This document shows, piece after piece, positions 1 through 7,483 of a stretch of 64,000 nucleotides of DNA. Each line of letters starts with the position of its first letter. The first letter of the stretch is position 1. Under the pieces are notes generated by a model. The model did not search any database. It had not been told where the DNA came from and saw only the letters and a list, made by a program, of their open reading frames with translations. A program made the translations under genes and the position numbers. This DNA is from an uncultured Clostridia bacterium (GTDB lineage: Bacteria > Bacillota > Clostridia > Christensenellales > Borkfalkiaceae): positions 1-64,000 of the forward strand of contig CALVHH010000003.1 of assembly GCA_944327465.1 (NCBI GenBank), in the 5' to 3' direction.

Positions 1-1
1 G

Positions 2-208
2 AAGGTGCACCCGTTCCCGCGTGCCGATATCAATCTTCTGCAGGAGTGGTTCGAAAGAAAATACGACAAGCAGATTTGCGATGAAATAATTGCCCGTTCC
101 CCCATTCATAAACTTACTTACAAAGTAAGCGAGGAGTGCATAAAGGACGGGGATAATTTTTATAATCATATAATCCGCAGCCGCACGGGATCAAAGGTCA
201 ATGGATAA
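2..208 (+). CDS. C-terminal fragment of an unidentified protein (5' end outside window)
   Basis: The reading frame is open from the first bases of the window to a TAA at 206-208, so only the last 68 or so residues are seen. They are soluble and rich in charged and aromatic residues, with no membrane segment or motif I recognise. The stop overlaps the start of the flippase gene by 8 bases, so the two are translationally coupled. By context it is probably another enzyme of a surface-polysaccharide locus, but that is inference from the neighbour only. Confidence 0.6.
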   Translation, partial: KVHPFPRADINLLQEWFERKYDKQICDEIIARSPIHKLTYKVSEECIKDGDNFYNHIIRSRTGSKVNG

Positions 209-1757
209 AGTCAAAAGTCTTTTGAATGTGTTCGTATCCATCGCATTCAAAGTAGTGCTCCTTGTAGGTTCAATACTCGTAAGGCGCTTTATAATTCAAT
301 ATATCGGCAACGAGGTCAACGGACTGAATTCGCTCTATACAAGCATAATAGGCTTTCTCTCCGTGGCAGAGCTGGGCGTGGGCAGCGCGATAACATTCTG
401 CATGTACCGTCCCATCGTCAACGGCGAAGACCAAAAGGTCGCGGCGCTATATCGCCTGTTTACCGCGCTCTATCTCATCGTCGGCGGCATAATATTTGTC
501 TGCGGCATAGGCGTCATGTTTTTCCTGCCCTATCTCGCCGCCGATTATACGGGCTTGAATCAGAACATCTACCTCACGTTTGCGCTTATGCTCGTGTCGG
601 TGGTCATAACCTACCTGTTCAGTTCAAAGACGTCGCTGATCAACGCCTATAAAAACAACTATATCACCACGATAATATCCTCTTCGGGGCTCGTGCTGCA
701 GTACGGTCTGCAAATAGCAGTGCTCATATGCACACGCTCGTTCGAATGGTTCCTCGCATGCCGCATAATCGCAGCGGCGGTGCAGTGGGCGGCTACCGAA
801 ATCATCGCACGCATAAAGTACGGCAGAATAATAAAGATAAAGAGTACCATCGACGTCCGCACGCGCCGCGACGTCACCAAAAACATCAAGGCGATGTTCA
901 TGCACAGGATAGGCGCCGTGCTCGTAAACACTGCCGACAGCGTTATAATTTCCGCGTTTATCGGCGTTGTGATACTCGGCAAGTATTCCAACTATACAAC
1001 TATAATGACGGCTATGACCGAAACTATCGTGCTGTTCTTCACTCCGCTCACCTCGGTTATAGGTCACATGTGCGTTGGCAGCCGGAACGCCGACATCCGC
1101 CGCTACTTCAATTTCTTTCATACCTTCAATTTTATCATCGGCGCACTGTTCTTTCTCGGCTACTATGCCGTCATCGACGACCTGATATTGATACTCTTCG
1201 ATTCCGGCGACGGCGAGCTGCTGCTTTCAAAGAGCGTCTCGTTCGTAATAACTTTAAACTACTTCATCCAGTTCATGCGCCAGGCGACGCTGCTCTTTCG
1301 CGACGCCACCGGCACCTTCTATAACGACAGGTGGAAGCCGCTGTTCGAAGGCGTTTTGAACGTAGTTTTGTCAATTGCATTCGTATATGTGTTCTCCTAT
1401 GCGTTCGGCGACGATTTCGCCGTCGTCGGCGTAATAGTGGCAACGATAATCACTAATCTCACGATATGTCACATAGTTGAGCCGCACGTCCTCTATAAGT
1501 ACGCGCTCAAAACTTCGGCAAAGTCTTACTATTTAAAAAATTATCTGTATATCGCCGTCTTTTCGGCGGCGCTCGTCGGCATAAACTACTGCATGCTCGA
1601 TATGAGCAGTGCGGCAGCGGAATTGCTCGTAAACGGCTGTATTGCCGTGGGCATCGCCGCTGCGCTCTCTCTCGGCGCGGCGCTTGCCGATGGTGATTTC
1701 AGACACTACGCCCGCAGGGCGGCAGGCAAGCTCGCTTCAAAACTCAAGGGCGAGTGA
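201..1757 (+). CDS. Wzx-like polysaccharide flippase (MOP superfamily)
   Basis: A 518-residue integral membrane protein with about twelve to fourteen hydrophobic segments. The N-terminal part (a basic RR before a segment reading IQYIGNEVNG, then LNSLY and the SVAELGVGSAI stretch) is typical of the polysaccharide biosynthesis/O-antigen export branch of the MOP superfamily. Such proteins flip undecaprenyl-linked repeat units across the cytoplasmic membrane for capsule or wall polysaccharide. The ATG at 201 lies inside the end of the upstream gene (8-base overlap), and a strong terminator follows, so this is the last gene of a transcript entering from the left. The substrate cannot be told. Wzx, TuaB-like and SpoVB-like proteins are hard to separate by sequence alone; a second family member of the SpoVB type lies at 58.2-59.7 kb. 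Confidence 0.8.
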   Translation: MDKVKSLLNVFVSIAFKVVLLVGSILVRRFIIQYIGNEVNGLNSLYTSIIGFLSVAELGVGSAITFCMYRPIVNGEDQKVAALYRLFTALYLIVGGIIFVCGIGVMFFLPYLAADYTGLNQNIYLTFALMLVSVVITYLFSSKTSLINAYKNNYITTIISSSGLVLQYGLQIAVLICTRSFEWFLACRIIAAAVQWAATEIIARIKYGRIIKIKSTIDVRTRRDVTKNIKAMFMHRIGAVLVNTADSVIISAFIGVVILGKYSNYTTIMTAMTETIVLFFTPLTSVIGHMCVGSRNADIRRYFNFFHTFNFIIGALFFLGYYAVIDDLILILFDSGDGELLLSKSVSFVITLNYFIQFMRQATLLFRDATGTFYNDRWKPLFEGVLNVVLSIAFVYVFSYAFGDDFAVVGVIVATIITNLTICHIVEPHVLYKYALKTSAKSYYLKNYLYIAVFSAALVGINYCMLDMSSAAAELLVNGCIAVGIAAALSLGAALADGDFRHYARRAAGKLASKLKGE

Positions 1758-1772
1758 TTGCATATAAAACGC

Positions 1773-1807
1773 TTCAGGGCTGCGTATTCCGCAGCCCTGA
1801 ATTTGTG
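1773..1807 (+). terminator. Intrinsic terminator after the flippase gene
   Basis: A perfect 12-bp stem (TTCAGGGCTGCG, loop TATTC, CGCAGCCCTGAA) is followed by TTTGTGT. It ends the polysaccharide transcript before the next promoter. Confidence 0.85.
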
Positions 1808-1818
1808 TAAAATTTTTA

Positions 1819-1847
1819 TTGCAAACGGCTTTGTCATATGTTAAAAT
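1819..1847 (+). promoter_or_regulatory. Sigma-A-type promoter for the membrane protein gene at 1885
   Basis: TTGCAA at 1819-1824, a 17-bp spacer, TAAAAT at 1842-1847. The gene starts 37 bases further on behind a GGGGGA ribosome binding site. TTGCAA recurs as -35 box in several promoters of this window. Confidence 0.7.
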
Positions 1848-1884
1848 ATATACGTAAGCAATATTGCATGGGGGAATATAAAAG

Positions 1885-3117
1885 ATGTTCGAAAAATTTT
1901 TTGCAAAGTATGCCCGCGCCGTCCAGGACGAGGCGCGGCGGTGCGCTCTTTACAGTCTGTATGCCGTCAAGGCGGTCCTGTTTATCATATCCATGGCGCT
2001 CAGCTTAGCCGTCATAGTTGAAGCCTGCGTCGTCGCTGCGCTGCCCGAAGATAAGCTGCCATTTGCGCTCGCAATAGCCTTTCTCGTCACGCTCGCTCTC
2101 TGGCTGATTTGCGGCGCGGCGCTCATCGCGGTGACATTAGTCTTCCGTTCGCGCTACAACGCAATTCTCAACCTGCCCGCTTCGGAGGGCGAACTGCCCG
2201 AAGTCACAGCCTACCGCCAAAAGACTGCGCAGGGCAGAAGGGCAGCTTTTAAAAGGCTGTGGTGGACGTGGGCAGTTTTCGGCGTGTGTATAGCTGCGTT
2301 CATAGTCTGCCTCGTCATGGAGACGATATACAACACCGGGGACGATCTCGGCGCCTGGGGCATAGCTTCAAGCGTGTTGCTGGCGGTAGGCATACTCACA
2401 GTAATTTTGGGCTATGGCATTTATAAAAACGTCAATCTGCAGAAGGGGCAGACGACCGAACAACAGACGGCTGCCGAAGCCGAGGTGATAGACAGTGCGC
2501 AGGGCAGAAAGCACAGCTACGACCTGCAGTCCGACCCCAACATCGGCACGTATAAATATCTCTTCCCTAACAGGCGGCTGTATGCCGCTGCGGAAGAGAT
2601 CAGGCGCAAATATTCAAAGCTCACGCTCGTTGTAGGCATAGTGCTGGCAATCGCCGCCCTCGCCGTCATAACCGTGCTCTATAGTCCCGAAATAACGGGT
2701 GCAGACGTAAAAGGTTATGCCGTGCCCGCAGCGTTCACGCTGCTGTTTGGCGGTTTGCTCGTCTGCACATTGCCTGCAAATATAAAGCTCACCGCCCTCG
2801 AAAGGGAGCAGAAGAGGGAGTTGGAAGAAAATCCCGAATATGCGAAGTACTATGAGTGGTATAAACTTTACAGCGGTTTTGCCCGCTTCAAGGGTAAGAT
2901 ATATTTAATATTCATAGCCGTTTCCGTCATCCTCGCCTGGGTGCTCGCAGCCGTGCTGCCCGCAACGCTGTGTTCTGCCCTGTCGTTGATTCCTCTTATA
3001 GGCGGGCTCCTGCTAAATCAGGCGCTCGTAAAGGGGCTGCGCCGTCAGGCGATCCCCATCGAAAGGGAGATAGACGAAGCTCTGCGTTCCGCGCAGGATG
3101 AAGACGGCGCCAAATGA
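1885..3117 (+). CDS. Unknown polytopic membrane protein
   Basis: A 410-residue protein of unknown function with about eight hydrophobic segments in two sets: two near residues 30-90, two near 130-185, two near 245-300 and two near 340-385. Between them are charged cytoplasmic-looking stretches, among them a Gln/Glu/Ala-rich linker around residues 190-205. The two halves look similar in layout (hydrophobic pair, charged loop, hydrophobic pair), which hints at an internal duplication, but I cannot align them by eye. It has its own promoter (1819-1847) and a GGGGGA ribosome binding site, and is followed by spoIIID. No motif of a known transporter or enzyme is visible. Confidence 0.7.
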   Translation: MFEKFFAKYARAVQDEARRCALYSLYAVKAVLFIISMALSLAVIVEACVVAALPEDKLPFALAIAFLVTLALWLICGAALIAVTLVFRSRYNAILNLPASEGELPEVTAYRQKTAQGRRAAFKRLWWTWAVFGVCIAAFIVCLVMETIYNTGDDLGAWGIASSVLLAVGILTVILGYGIYKNVNLQKGQTTEQQTAAEAEVIDSAQGRKHSYDLQSDPNIGTYKYLFPNRRLYAAAEEIRRKYSKLTLVVGIVLAIAALAVITVLYSPEITGADVKGYAVPAAFTLLFGGLLVCTLPANIKLTALEREQKRELEENPEYAKYYEWYKLYSGFARFKGKIYLIFIAVSVILAWVLAAVLPATLCSALSLIPLIGGLLLNQALVKGLRRQAIPIEREIDEALRSAQDEDGAK

Positions 3118-3128
3118 GCGCAAATTCG

Positions 3129-3157
3129 TCATAAATCGTCAAATTGCGGCATAGGTT
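3129..3157 (+). promoter_or_regulatory. Possible sigma-E-type promoter of spoIIID
   Basis: TCATAAA at 3129-3135 and CATAGGTT at 3150-3157 resemble the -35 and -10 boxes read by the mother-cell factor sigma-E (-10 consensus CATACANT). spoIIID is a sigma-E gene in Bacillus subtilis, which makes this plausible. The match is partial. Confidence 0.35.
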
Positions 3158-3190
3158 ATCTTAAGCCCTGTGGGGCTGAGGGGATGGCCT

Positions 3191-3484
3191 ATGTGGGAAT
3201 ATATCGTAAAGCGCGTCATTAAAGAGGGGGAATACATTGCCTGTCACGGCGCCACCGTCCGCGCCGCCGCCGCGCACTTCGGCATAAGCAAGTCCACCGT
3301 GCACAAGGATGTGACCGAGCGGCTGGAGGAGATAGATGGCGCACTCTATCTCGAGGTAAAGAGCGTGCTGCAAAAAAATCTGTCCGAACGCCACATCCGC
3401 GGCGGTCAGGCAACAAAGTGCAAATATGCGCATATTAAAAATTGCACGCAGGAGCACGCGCTCCCCCCGCAACAGACGAACTGA
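3191..3484 (+). CDS. spoIIID: Stage III sporulation transcriptional regulator SpoIIID
   Basis: A small DNA-binding regulator that controls mother-cell genes after engulfment. The protein (97 residues from ATG 3191) carries the family's helix-turn-helix, GISKSTVHKDVTERL, after an N-terminal YIVKRVIKEGEYIA helix, and the family's RHIRGGQATKCKY-like stretch near residue 75. I prefer ATG 3191 to an upstream in-frame GTG at 3170 because GAGGGGA ends 6 bases before it and the protein then begins like known SpoIIID (M-x-x-YI). It is a single gene with its own terminator. Its presence is the clearest sign in the window that the organism makes endospores. The C-terminal tail is slightly longer than in Bacillus. 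Confidence 0.93.
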   Translation: MWEYIVKRVIKEGEYIACHGATVRAAAAHFGISKSTVHKDVTERLEEIDGALYLEVKSVLQKNLSERHIRGGQATKCKYAHIKNCTQEHALPPQQTN

Positions 3485-3486
3485 AA

Positions 3487-3540
3487 TGCCGCCCGCAGCG
3501 CTATAAGCGCTGCGGGCGGCATAATGATTGCAGTTTTTTA
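3487..3540 (+). terminator. Intrinsic terminator after spoIIID
   Basis: A 16-bp perfect stem (arms 3487-3502 and 3506-3521, loop ATA) followed by a T6 run at 3534-3539. It lies between convergent spoIIID and ilvE and may slow transcription from both sides. Confidence 0.8.
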
Positions 3541-3542
3541 AA

Positions 3543-4565
3543 TTATTTGATTATCCTTATCCAGCCTTCGGGTGCGGGCAGTCTGCCCATCTGTATGCCG
3601 GTGAGCGTGTCGTACAGTTTTTTAGTGACGGGGCCCATCTCATCCATGCCCGAAGGCAAATCTATCTCCCTGCCGTGGTCATAGATCTTTCCCACGGGCG
3701 AAATTACCGCCGCCGTGCCGCACAATCCGCATTCAGCAAAGTCCTTCACCTCGTCAAACCTTACGGGTCTGTGCTCAACCGTCATGCCCAGAATGTGTTC
3801 GGCAACGTAGCAGAGCGAGCGCCTGGTTATGGAGGGCAGTATGGAGTGCGATTTCGGCGTCACAACCTTTCCGTCCTTCGTCACAAATATGAAGTTCGCG
3901 CCGCCCGTCTCCTCCACGTAAGTGCGCATGGCGGCGTCAAGGTACATGTTCTCGTCAAAACCCTGCGCGTGCGCGTCGACAATGGCGTGCAGGCTCATTG
4001 CATAGTTGAGCCCCGCCTTTATGTGCCCGGTGCCGTTGGGCGCCGCCCTGTCAAAGTCGCTCACGCGTATTATTATGGGCTTGGCGCCGCCCTTAAAATA
4101 GGGACCAACGGGCGTGCAGAACATTCTGAACTCGTATTCCTGCGCGGGCTTTACGCCTATCACGGGCGAAGAGCCGAACATGTAAGGTCTTATATACAGC
4201 GTCGCTCCGCTGCCGTAGGGGGGCACGTACTCGCTGTTGGCTGCCACCACCATGTCTACGGCTTTTAAAAATTGCTCTTTGGGGAATACGGGCATCTCCA
4301 GCCGTGCGGCGGATTGCTCCATCCTCTCGGCGTTCAGGTCGGGGCGGAACGTGACTATCCTGCCGTCTTCGGTCGTGTATGCCTTAAGACCTTCAAATGC
4401 CGTCTGCGCATACTGCAAAACGCCGGCGCACTCGTTTATGACCACTTTGTCGTCGGTGGTGAGTTCGCCTTGGCTCCACTTTCCGTCTTTAAAATGCGCA
4501 ACGTAGCGGTAGGGCGTCTTTATATATCCGAAGCCTAAATTGCTCCAATCGAGTTGAACAGACAT
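3543..4565 (-). CDS. ilvE: Branched-chain amino acid aminotransferase
   Basis: A PLP-dependent, fold-type IV aminotransferase of 340 residues that moves the amino group between glutamate and the 2-oxo acids of leucine, isoleucine and valine. The PLP-binding lysine is Lys183 in GHIKAGLNY. Further family signatures are FEGLKAY near residue 57, RPDLNAERM near 74, and the EETGGANFIFV and LPSITR segments. The length is that of group II (ilvE of Firmicutes/eukaryotic BCAT) enzymes. The start has an AGAAGG ribosome binding site and a near-perfect promoter (4599-4627). It is a single gene between terminators, divergent from recX, with no other branched-chain gene nearby. Confidence 0.95.
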   Translation of the reverse strand: MSVQLDWSNLGFGYIKTPYRYVAHFKDGKWSQGELTTDDKVVINECAGVLQYAQTAFEGLKAYTTEDGRIVTFRPDLNAERMEQSAARLEMPVFPKEQFLKAVDMVVAANSEYVPPYGSGATLYIRPYMFGSSPVIGVKPAQEYEFRMFCTPVGPYFKGGAKPIIIRVSDFDRAAPNGTGHIKAGLNYAMSLHAIVDAHAQGFDENMYLDAAMRTYVEETGGANFIFVTKDGKVVTPKSHSILPSITRRSLCYVAEHILGMTVEHRPVRFDEVKDFAECGLCGTAAVISPVGKIYDHGREIDLPSGMDEMGPVTKKLYDTLTGIQMGRLPAPEGWIRIIK

Positions 4566-4598
4566 TTTTCTACCTTCTTTAATAAATTAATTAAAATA

Positions 4599-4627
4599 AT
4601 TATACTCCCGCCGCCGCCGTATGTCAA
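4599..4627 (-). promoter_or_regulatory. Consensus promoter of ilvE
   Basis: On the minus strand: TTGACA (4627-4622), 17-bp spacer, TATAAT (4604-4599). Its -35 box forms one arm of an inverted repeat whose other arm is the -35 box of the recX promoter. Confidence 0.85.
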
Positions 4628-4635
4628 TTGTACGA

Positions 4636-4665
4636 TTGACACAATTGCCGGATTAGTGATAGAAT
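4636..4665 (+). promoter_or_regulatory. Promoter of recX, back-to-back with the ilvE promoter
   Basis: TTGACA at 4636-4641, 18-bp spacer, TAGAAT at 4660-4665. The ATG of recX follows only 10 bases after the -10 box, so the mRNA would have almost no leader. The two -35 boxes are 8 bases apart in the inverted repeat TGTCAAT-6-ATTGACA. Confidence 0.75.
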
Positions 4666-4675
4666 ATGGATATAT

Positions 4676-5299
4676 ATGGCTAAGATAACGAGCATTGAAC
4701 AACAAAAGAAGGATAAGACGCGCTGCTCGGTGTACCTCGACGGCGCATTTTATTGCGGGCTGAAGATAGAAGTCGCAGTAAAATACCGCCTTAAGCCGGG
4801 CGATGAGATAGAAAAGAGCCGTCTCGACGAAATACAGTTCGAAAATGAAAAACTTCAGGCGGTCGAAAAGGCAATGAATCACCTGTCGGCAACCATAAAG
4901 ACTCGCCGCCAGATGAGCGATTTTCTCTCCTCCAAGGGCTACACGGGGCAGGTGATCGACTATGCTATACAAAAGCTCGAAAGCTACGGGTATATCGACG
5001 ACGCCGCCTACTGCCGCGCATACATAAACAGCGTAAGCGGCAAGGGCAAGGCGGCAATACGCGCCGCTTTGATATCCCGCGGCGCCGACCGCGCCGCAAT
5101 CGACGCCGCGCTTGAAGAGGTGGAAGAGGACGGCGGTCAGACGCTGGAGCTCGCCCGTAAATACATGCGCGGCAAGGAGTTTACGCGTGTAAACGTCAAT
5201 AAAGCCGCAAGATATCTTATGTCACGCGGCTATGCGTACGACCTTGTAAAGAGCGTCATTGCCGAACTCACCGAAGATGGCGGAGATGAATTTGACTGA
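4676..5299 (+). CDS. recX: Regulatory protein RecX
   Basis: RecX binds RecA filaments and limits their growth. The 207-residue protein has the family's three-helix repeats: one around residues 70-115 (SDFLSSKGYTGQVIDYAIQ, then YGYIDDAAYCRAYI), the next around 120-155 (KAAIRAALISRGADRAAIDAAL) and the last around 160-200 (YLMSRGYAYDLVKSVI). An N-terminal part of about 60 residues precedes them, as is usual in Clostridia. The ATG at 4676 has no Shine-Dalgarno sequence and sits 10 bases after the -10 box, so it is probably read from a leaderless message. The next gene begins 54 bases later, likely in the same operon. Confidence 0.88.
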   Translation: MAKITSIEQQKKDKTRCSVYLDGAFYCGLKIEVAVKYRLKPGDEIEKSRLDEIQFENEKLQAVEKAMNHLSATIKTRRQMSDFLSSKGYTGQVIDYAIQKLESYGYIDDAAYCRAYINSVSGKGKAAIRAALISRGADRAAIDAALEEVEEDGGQTLELARKYMRGKEFTRVNVNKAARYLMSRGYAYDLVKSVIAELTEDGGDEFD

Positions 5300-5353
5300 A
5301 CAAAAACTAAGGGCAATCAAAGACAGACCGACGGTACGTCGGCAGGAGCTTAT

Positions 5354-6790
5354 ATGCAAAAATTTTTAACAAATGCGCAGATGCGCAGTGCCGACTTACA
5401 TACGATAAACGAACTCGGTGTGCCCTCGTCGGAGCTCATGGAGCGTGCAGGCAGGGCGATAGCCGACAGAGCGGCGGAAGCCGCACGCGGGGGCAAGCGC
5501 GTCGCCGTAGTCTGCGGTGCGGGCAACAACGGCGGCGACGGCTATGTGGCTGCCCGACTGCTGTGCGGCATGTCAATTGAAGCAGTCGTCGTCGACGCCT
5601 CGTTCGGGAGCGGATATTCCAAGGACTGTGCCGAACAGCGTGCAAAGTACCGGGGCAGATATGTTGAAAATCTTGAAGGCGCCGACGTGGTAATCGACTG
5701 CATATTCGGAACGGGGCTCAGCCGCGAGGTCTCGGGCAGGCATGCCGAAATTATAGCCGCTATAAACGACAGCGGCACGTACGTCATTGCGGCGGACATC
5801 CCCAGCGGAATAAACGGCGACAACGGCGCCGTTATGGGCGCGGCTGTCAGGGCGGATATGACCGTGGCGATAGCCGCCTACAAACTCGGTCACGTCCTCG
5901 GCGACGGACCCGACCACTGCGGCGTCGTCATTCGCGCAGATATAGGCATACCATGCGACGGCGACGCGGCGCTTGCGTGCGAGGATGAAGACATCAGTCC
6001 GTTCTTTCCAAAGCGGCTCCACAACACGCACAAGGGCAGCTATGGCGCGGCATGTCTGGCGGCGGGCAGCCGTCCCTATCCGGGCGCGGCGGCTCTGTGC
6101 CTCGCTTCGGCGCTCCGCTCGGGCTGCGGCTATGTAAAGCTTTGCACCGAAGATTGCGTCAAGGATGCGCTCGTAGCCGCCTATCCTCAGGCGATATATC
6201 TTGCTGATATCGATTTTTCCTGTCAGGCGCTTGCGATAGGTCCGGGCTGCGGCGACAGCCAGAAGACGTATGAAAAGGTGCGCTCCGCCCTCAATAATTA
6301 CGGCGGAAAGCTAATTATCGATGCCGACGGCATAAATGCGCTCGCCAGGTACGGCGCCGATATACTGCGCCGCGCCAAGTGCGGCATATTGCTCACGCCG
6401 CACGTCAAGGAATTTTCCCGCCTGAGCGGTCTGTCCGTTGAGCAGATACTCTCCGACCCCGTCGGCAGCGCAAGGGAGTTTGCCGCAGAATACGGCGTCA
6501 CGGTGCTCCTCAAGGGTGCGGCGACAGTTATAACCGACGGCAAGAGGGTCGTTCTCAATCTCCGCGGCAGCACGGCGCTGGCAAAGGGCGGCAGCGGCGA
6601 CATGCTCACCGGCTTTATCTGCGGCACGGCGGCAAGGGGGGTGGAGCTGTTCGACGCGGCAGTCTGTTCAAACTACGTGCTCGGCATGGCTGCCGAACAG
6701 ATCGAGGCGGCAAATACCGCCTACTGCGCCACTGCCACCGATATAATAGCCGAGCTGCCAAACGCAATAAAAAATCTCACAAGGCAGTGA
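5354..6790 (+). CDS. nnr: Bifunctional NAD(P)H-hydrate repair enzyme (epimerase + ADP-dependent dehydratase)
   Basis: It repairs damaged NAD(P)H: the N-terminal YjeF_N domain (about residues 1-205) interconverts the epimers of NAD(P)HX and the C-terminal ribokinase-fold domain (about 220-478) dehydrates the S form using ADP. The epimerase loop is seen as GAGNNGGDGYVAA near residue 56 and DIPSGINGD near 150. The dehydratase shows HKGSYGAA near 225, LTPHVKEFSRLSG near 350 and the nucleotide-binding GSTALAKGGSGDMLTG near 413. The length of 478 is normal for the fused enzyme. The start has an AGGAG site. It is followed by a mazF-type gene, a gene neighbourhood often seen in Firmicutes (nnr, alr, ndoA), but alanine racemase is missing here. 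Confidence 0.93.
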   Translation: MQKFLTNAQMRSADLHTINELGVPSSELMERAGRAIADRAAEAARGGKRVAVVCGAGNNGGDGYVAARLLCGMSIEAVVVDASFGSGYSKDCAEQRAKYRGRYVENLEGADVVIDCIFGTGLSREVSGRHAEIIAAINDSGTYVIAADIPSGINGDNGAVMGAAVRADMTVAIAAYKLGHVLGDGPDHCGVVIRADIGIPCDGDAALACEDEDISPFFPKRLHNTHKGSYGAACLAAGSRPYPGAAALCLASALRSGCGYVKLCTEDCVKDALVAAYPQAIYLADIDFSCQALAIGPGCGDSQKTYEKVRSALNNYGGKLIIDADGINALARYGADILRRAKCGILLTPHVKEFSRLSGLSVEQILSDPVGSAREFAAEYGVTVLLKGAATVITDGKRVVLNLRGSTALAKGGSGDMLTGFICGTAARGVELFDAAVCSNYVLGMAAEQIEAANTAYCATATDIIAELPNAIKNLTRQ

Positions 6791-7025
6791 ATGCGGCGTA
6801 GTATAAAATGCGGTGCGGCTGTCAAAAATATTTTTAAGGCAGTCAACCGGGTCGGCATAGTTCGAACGTCGTCTGCCATCGCCCCAGTCGGGCAGTGGCG
6901 GCGTGCACGGCATCAGTTAAATGCGCAGAAATCGGGTTTTCGGGCGCGTTCAAATTATACAGGTCGGGTTACATATAATATATTATAAACTGCCCCGCGG
7001 CGTCCCGCCGCAGGAGGTTAAATAT
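6791..7025 (+). promoter_or_regulatory. Spacer before mazF, with a -10 box and a hairpin next to its ribosome binding site
   Basis: No convincing gene is seen in these 235 bases. A TATAAT lies at 6974-6979 without a good -35 box. GCGGCG-TCC-CGCCGC (6997-7011) can form a hairpin whose last base touches the AGGAGG at 7012-7017, so it might hinder ribosome access. A 65-codon basic reading frame begins right after the nnr stop at 6791 but has no ribosome binding site and no antitoxin features. Confidence 0.4.
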
Positions 7026-7370
7026 ATGATAAAGCGAGGAGAACTCTACTATGCCGACCTGTCGCCCGTAGTCGGCAGCGAGCAGGGCGGGGTGCGCCCT
7101 GTGCTCGTTGTTCAGAACGACGTCGGCAATAAATTTTCCCCTACGGTCATAGCGGCGGCGGTCACAAGCAAGATAAACAAGGCAAAGCTGCCCACGCATA
7201 TCGAACTGCCCTCAAACGAGTACGGGCTGAACAAGGATTCGGTCATCCTGCTCGAACAGATACGCACTCTCGATAAGCGCCGCCTCAAAGAGCGCATAGG
7301 CGAGCTGCCGTCCGATACTATGTCCAAGGTAGACAGAGCAATACTTATAAGTCTGGGATTTATTAAATAA
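7026..7370 (+). CDS. ndoA: MazF/EndoA-family mRNA interferase
   Basis: A ribosome-independent endoribonuclease of the MazF fold (114 residues) that cuts mRNA at short sequences. It is very close to Bacillus Endo[21 protein letters not shown] at the start, then RPVLVVQND, the [12 protein letters not shown] loop and [16 protein letters not shown]. The conserved catalytic Arg (GGVRPV) and Thr (AAVTS) are present. ATG 7026 is chosen because AGGAGG precedes it by 8 bases; an upstream in-frame ATG at 6921 has no support. The usual small antitoxin gene directly upstream (ndoAI/mazE) is not found, so this is an orphan toxin here. It ends at a strong double terminator. Confidence 0.92.
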   Translation: MIKRGELYYADLSPVVGSEQGGVRPVLVVQNDVGNKFSPTVIAAAVTSKINKAKLPTHIELPSNEYGLNKDSVILLEQIRTLDKRRLKERIGELPSDTMSKVDRAILISLGFIK

Positions 7371-7374
7371 TATG

Positions 7375-7404
7375 TGCTGCGGCGGGCATGCGCCCGCCGC
7401 AGCA
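7375..7404 (+). terminator. First hairpin after mazF
   Basis: A perfect 13-bp stem (arms 7375-7387 and 7392-7404, loop ATGC) followed by GTAATTTTGG. Confidence 0.7.
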
Positions 7405-7433
7405 GTAATTTTGGCGGTCACGCGCCAAAATGA

Positions 7434-7467
7434 AAGAGCGGAAAGCCAAAGCTTTCCGCTCTTTTCA
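7434..7467. terminator. Bidirectional terminator between mazF and the rnf operon
   Basis: A 13-bp stem (7434-7446 with 7451-7463, loop CAAA) with T-rich sequence on the plus side and CATTTTGG on the minus side. It can end both the mazF transcript and the rnf operon arriving from the right. Confidence 0.8.
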
Positions 7468-7483
7468 GCATATTTAAGGCGTC

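Noticed and set aside
6791-6988. A 65-codon frame as possible MazE-type antitoxin
   Set aside because: It starts at the nnr stop without a ribosome binding site, is basic and low in helix-forming residues, and shows no ribbon-helix-helix or AbrB pattern.
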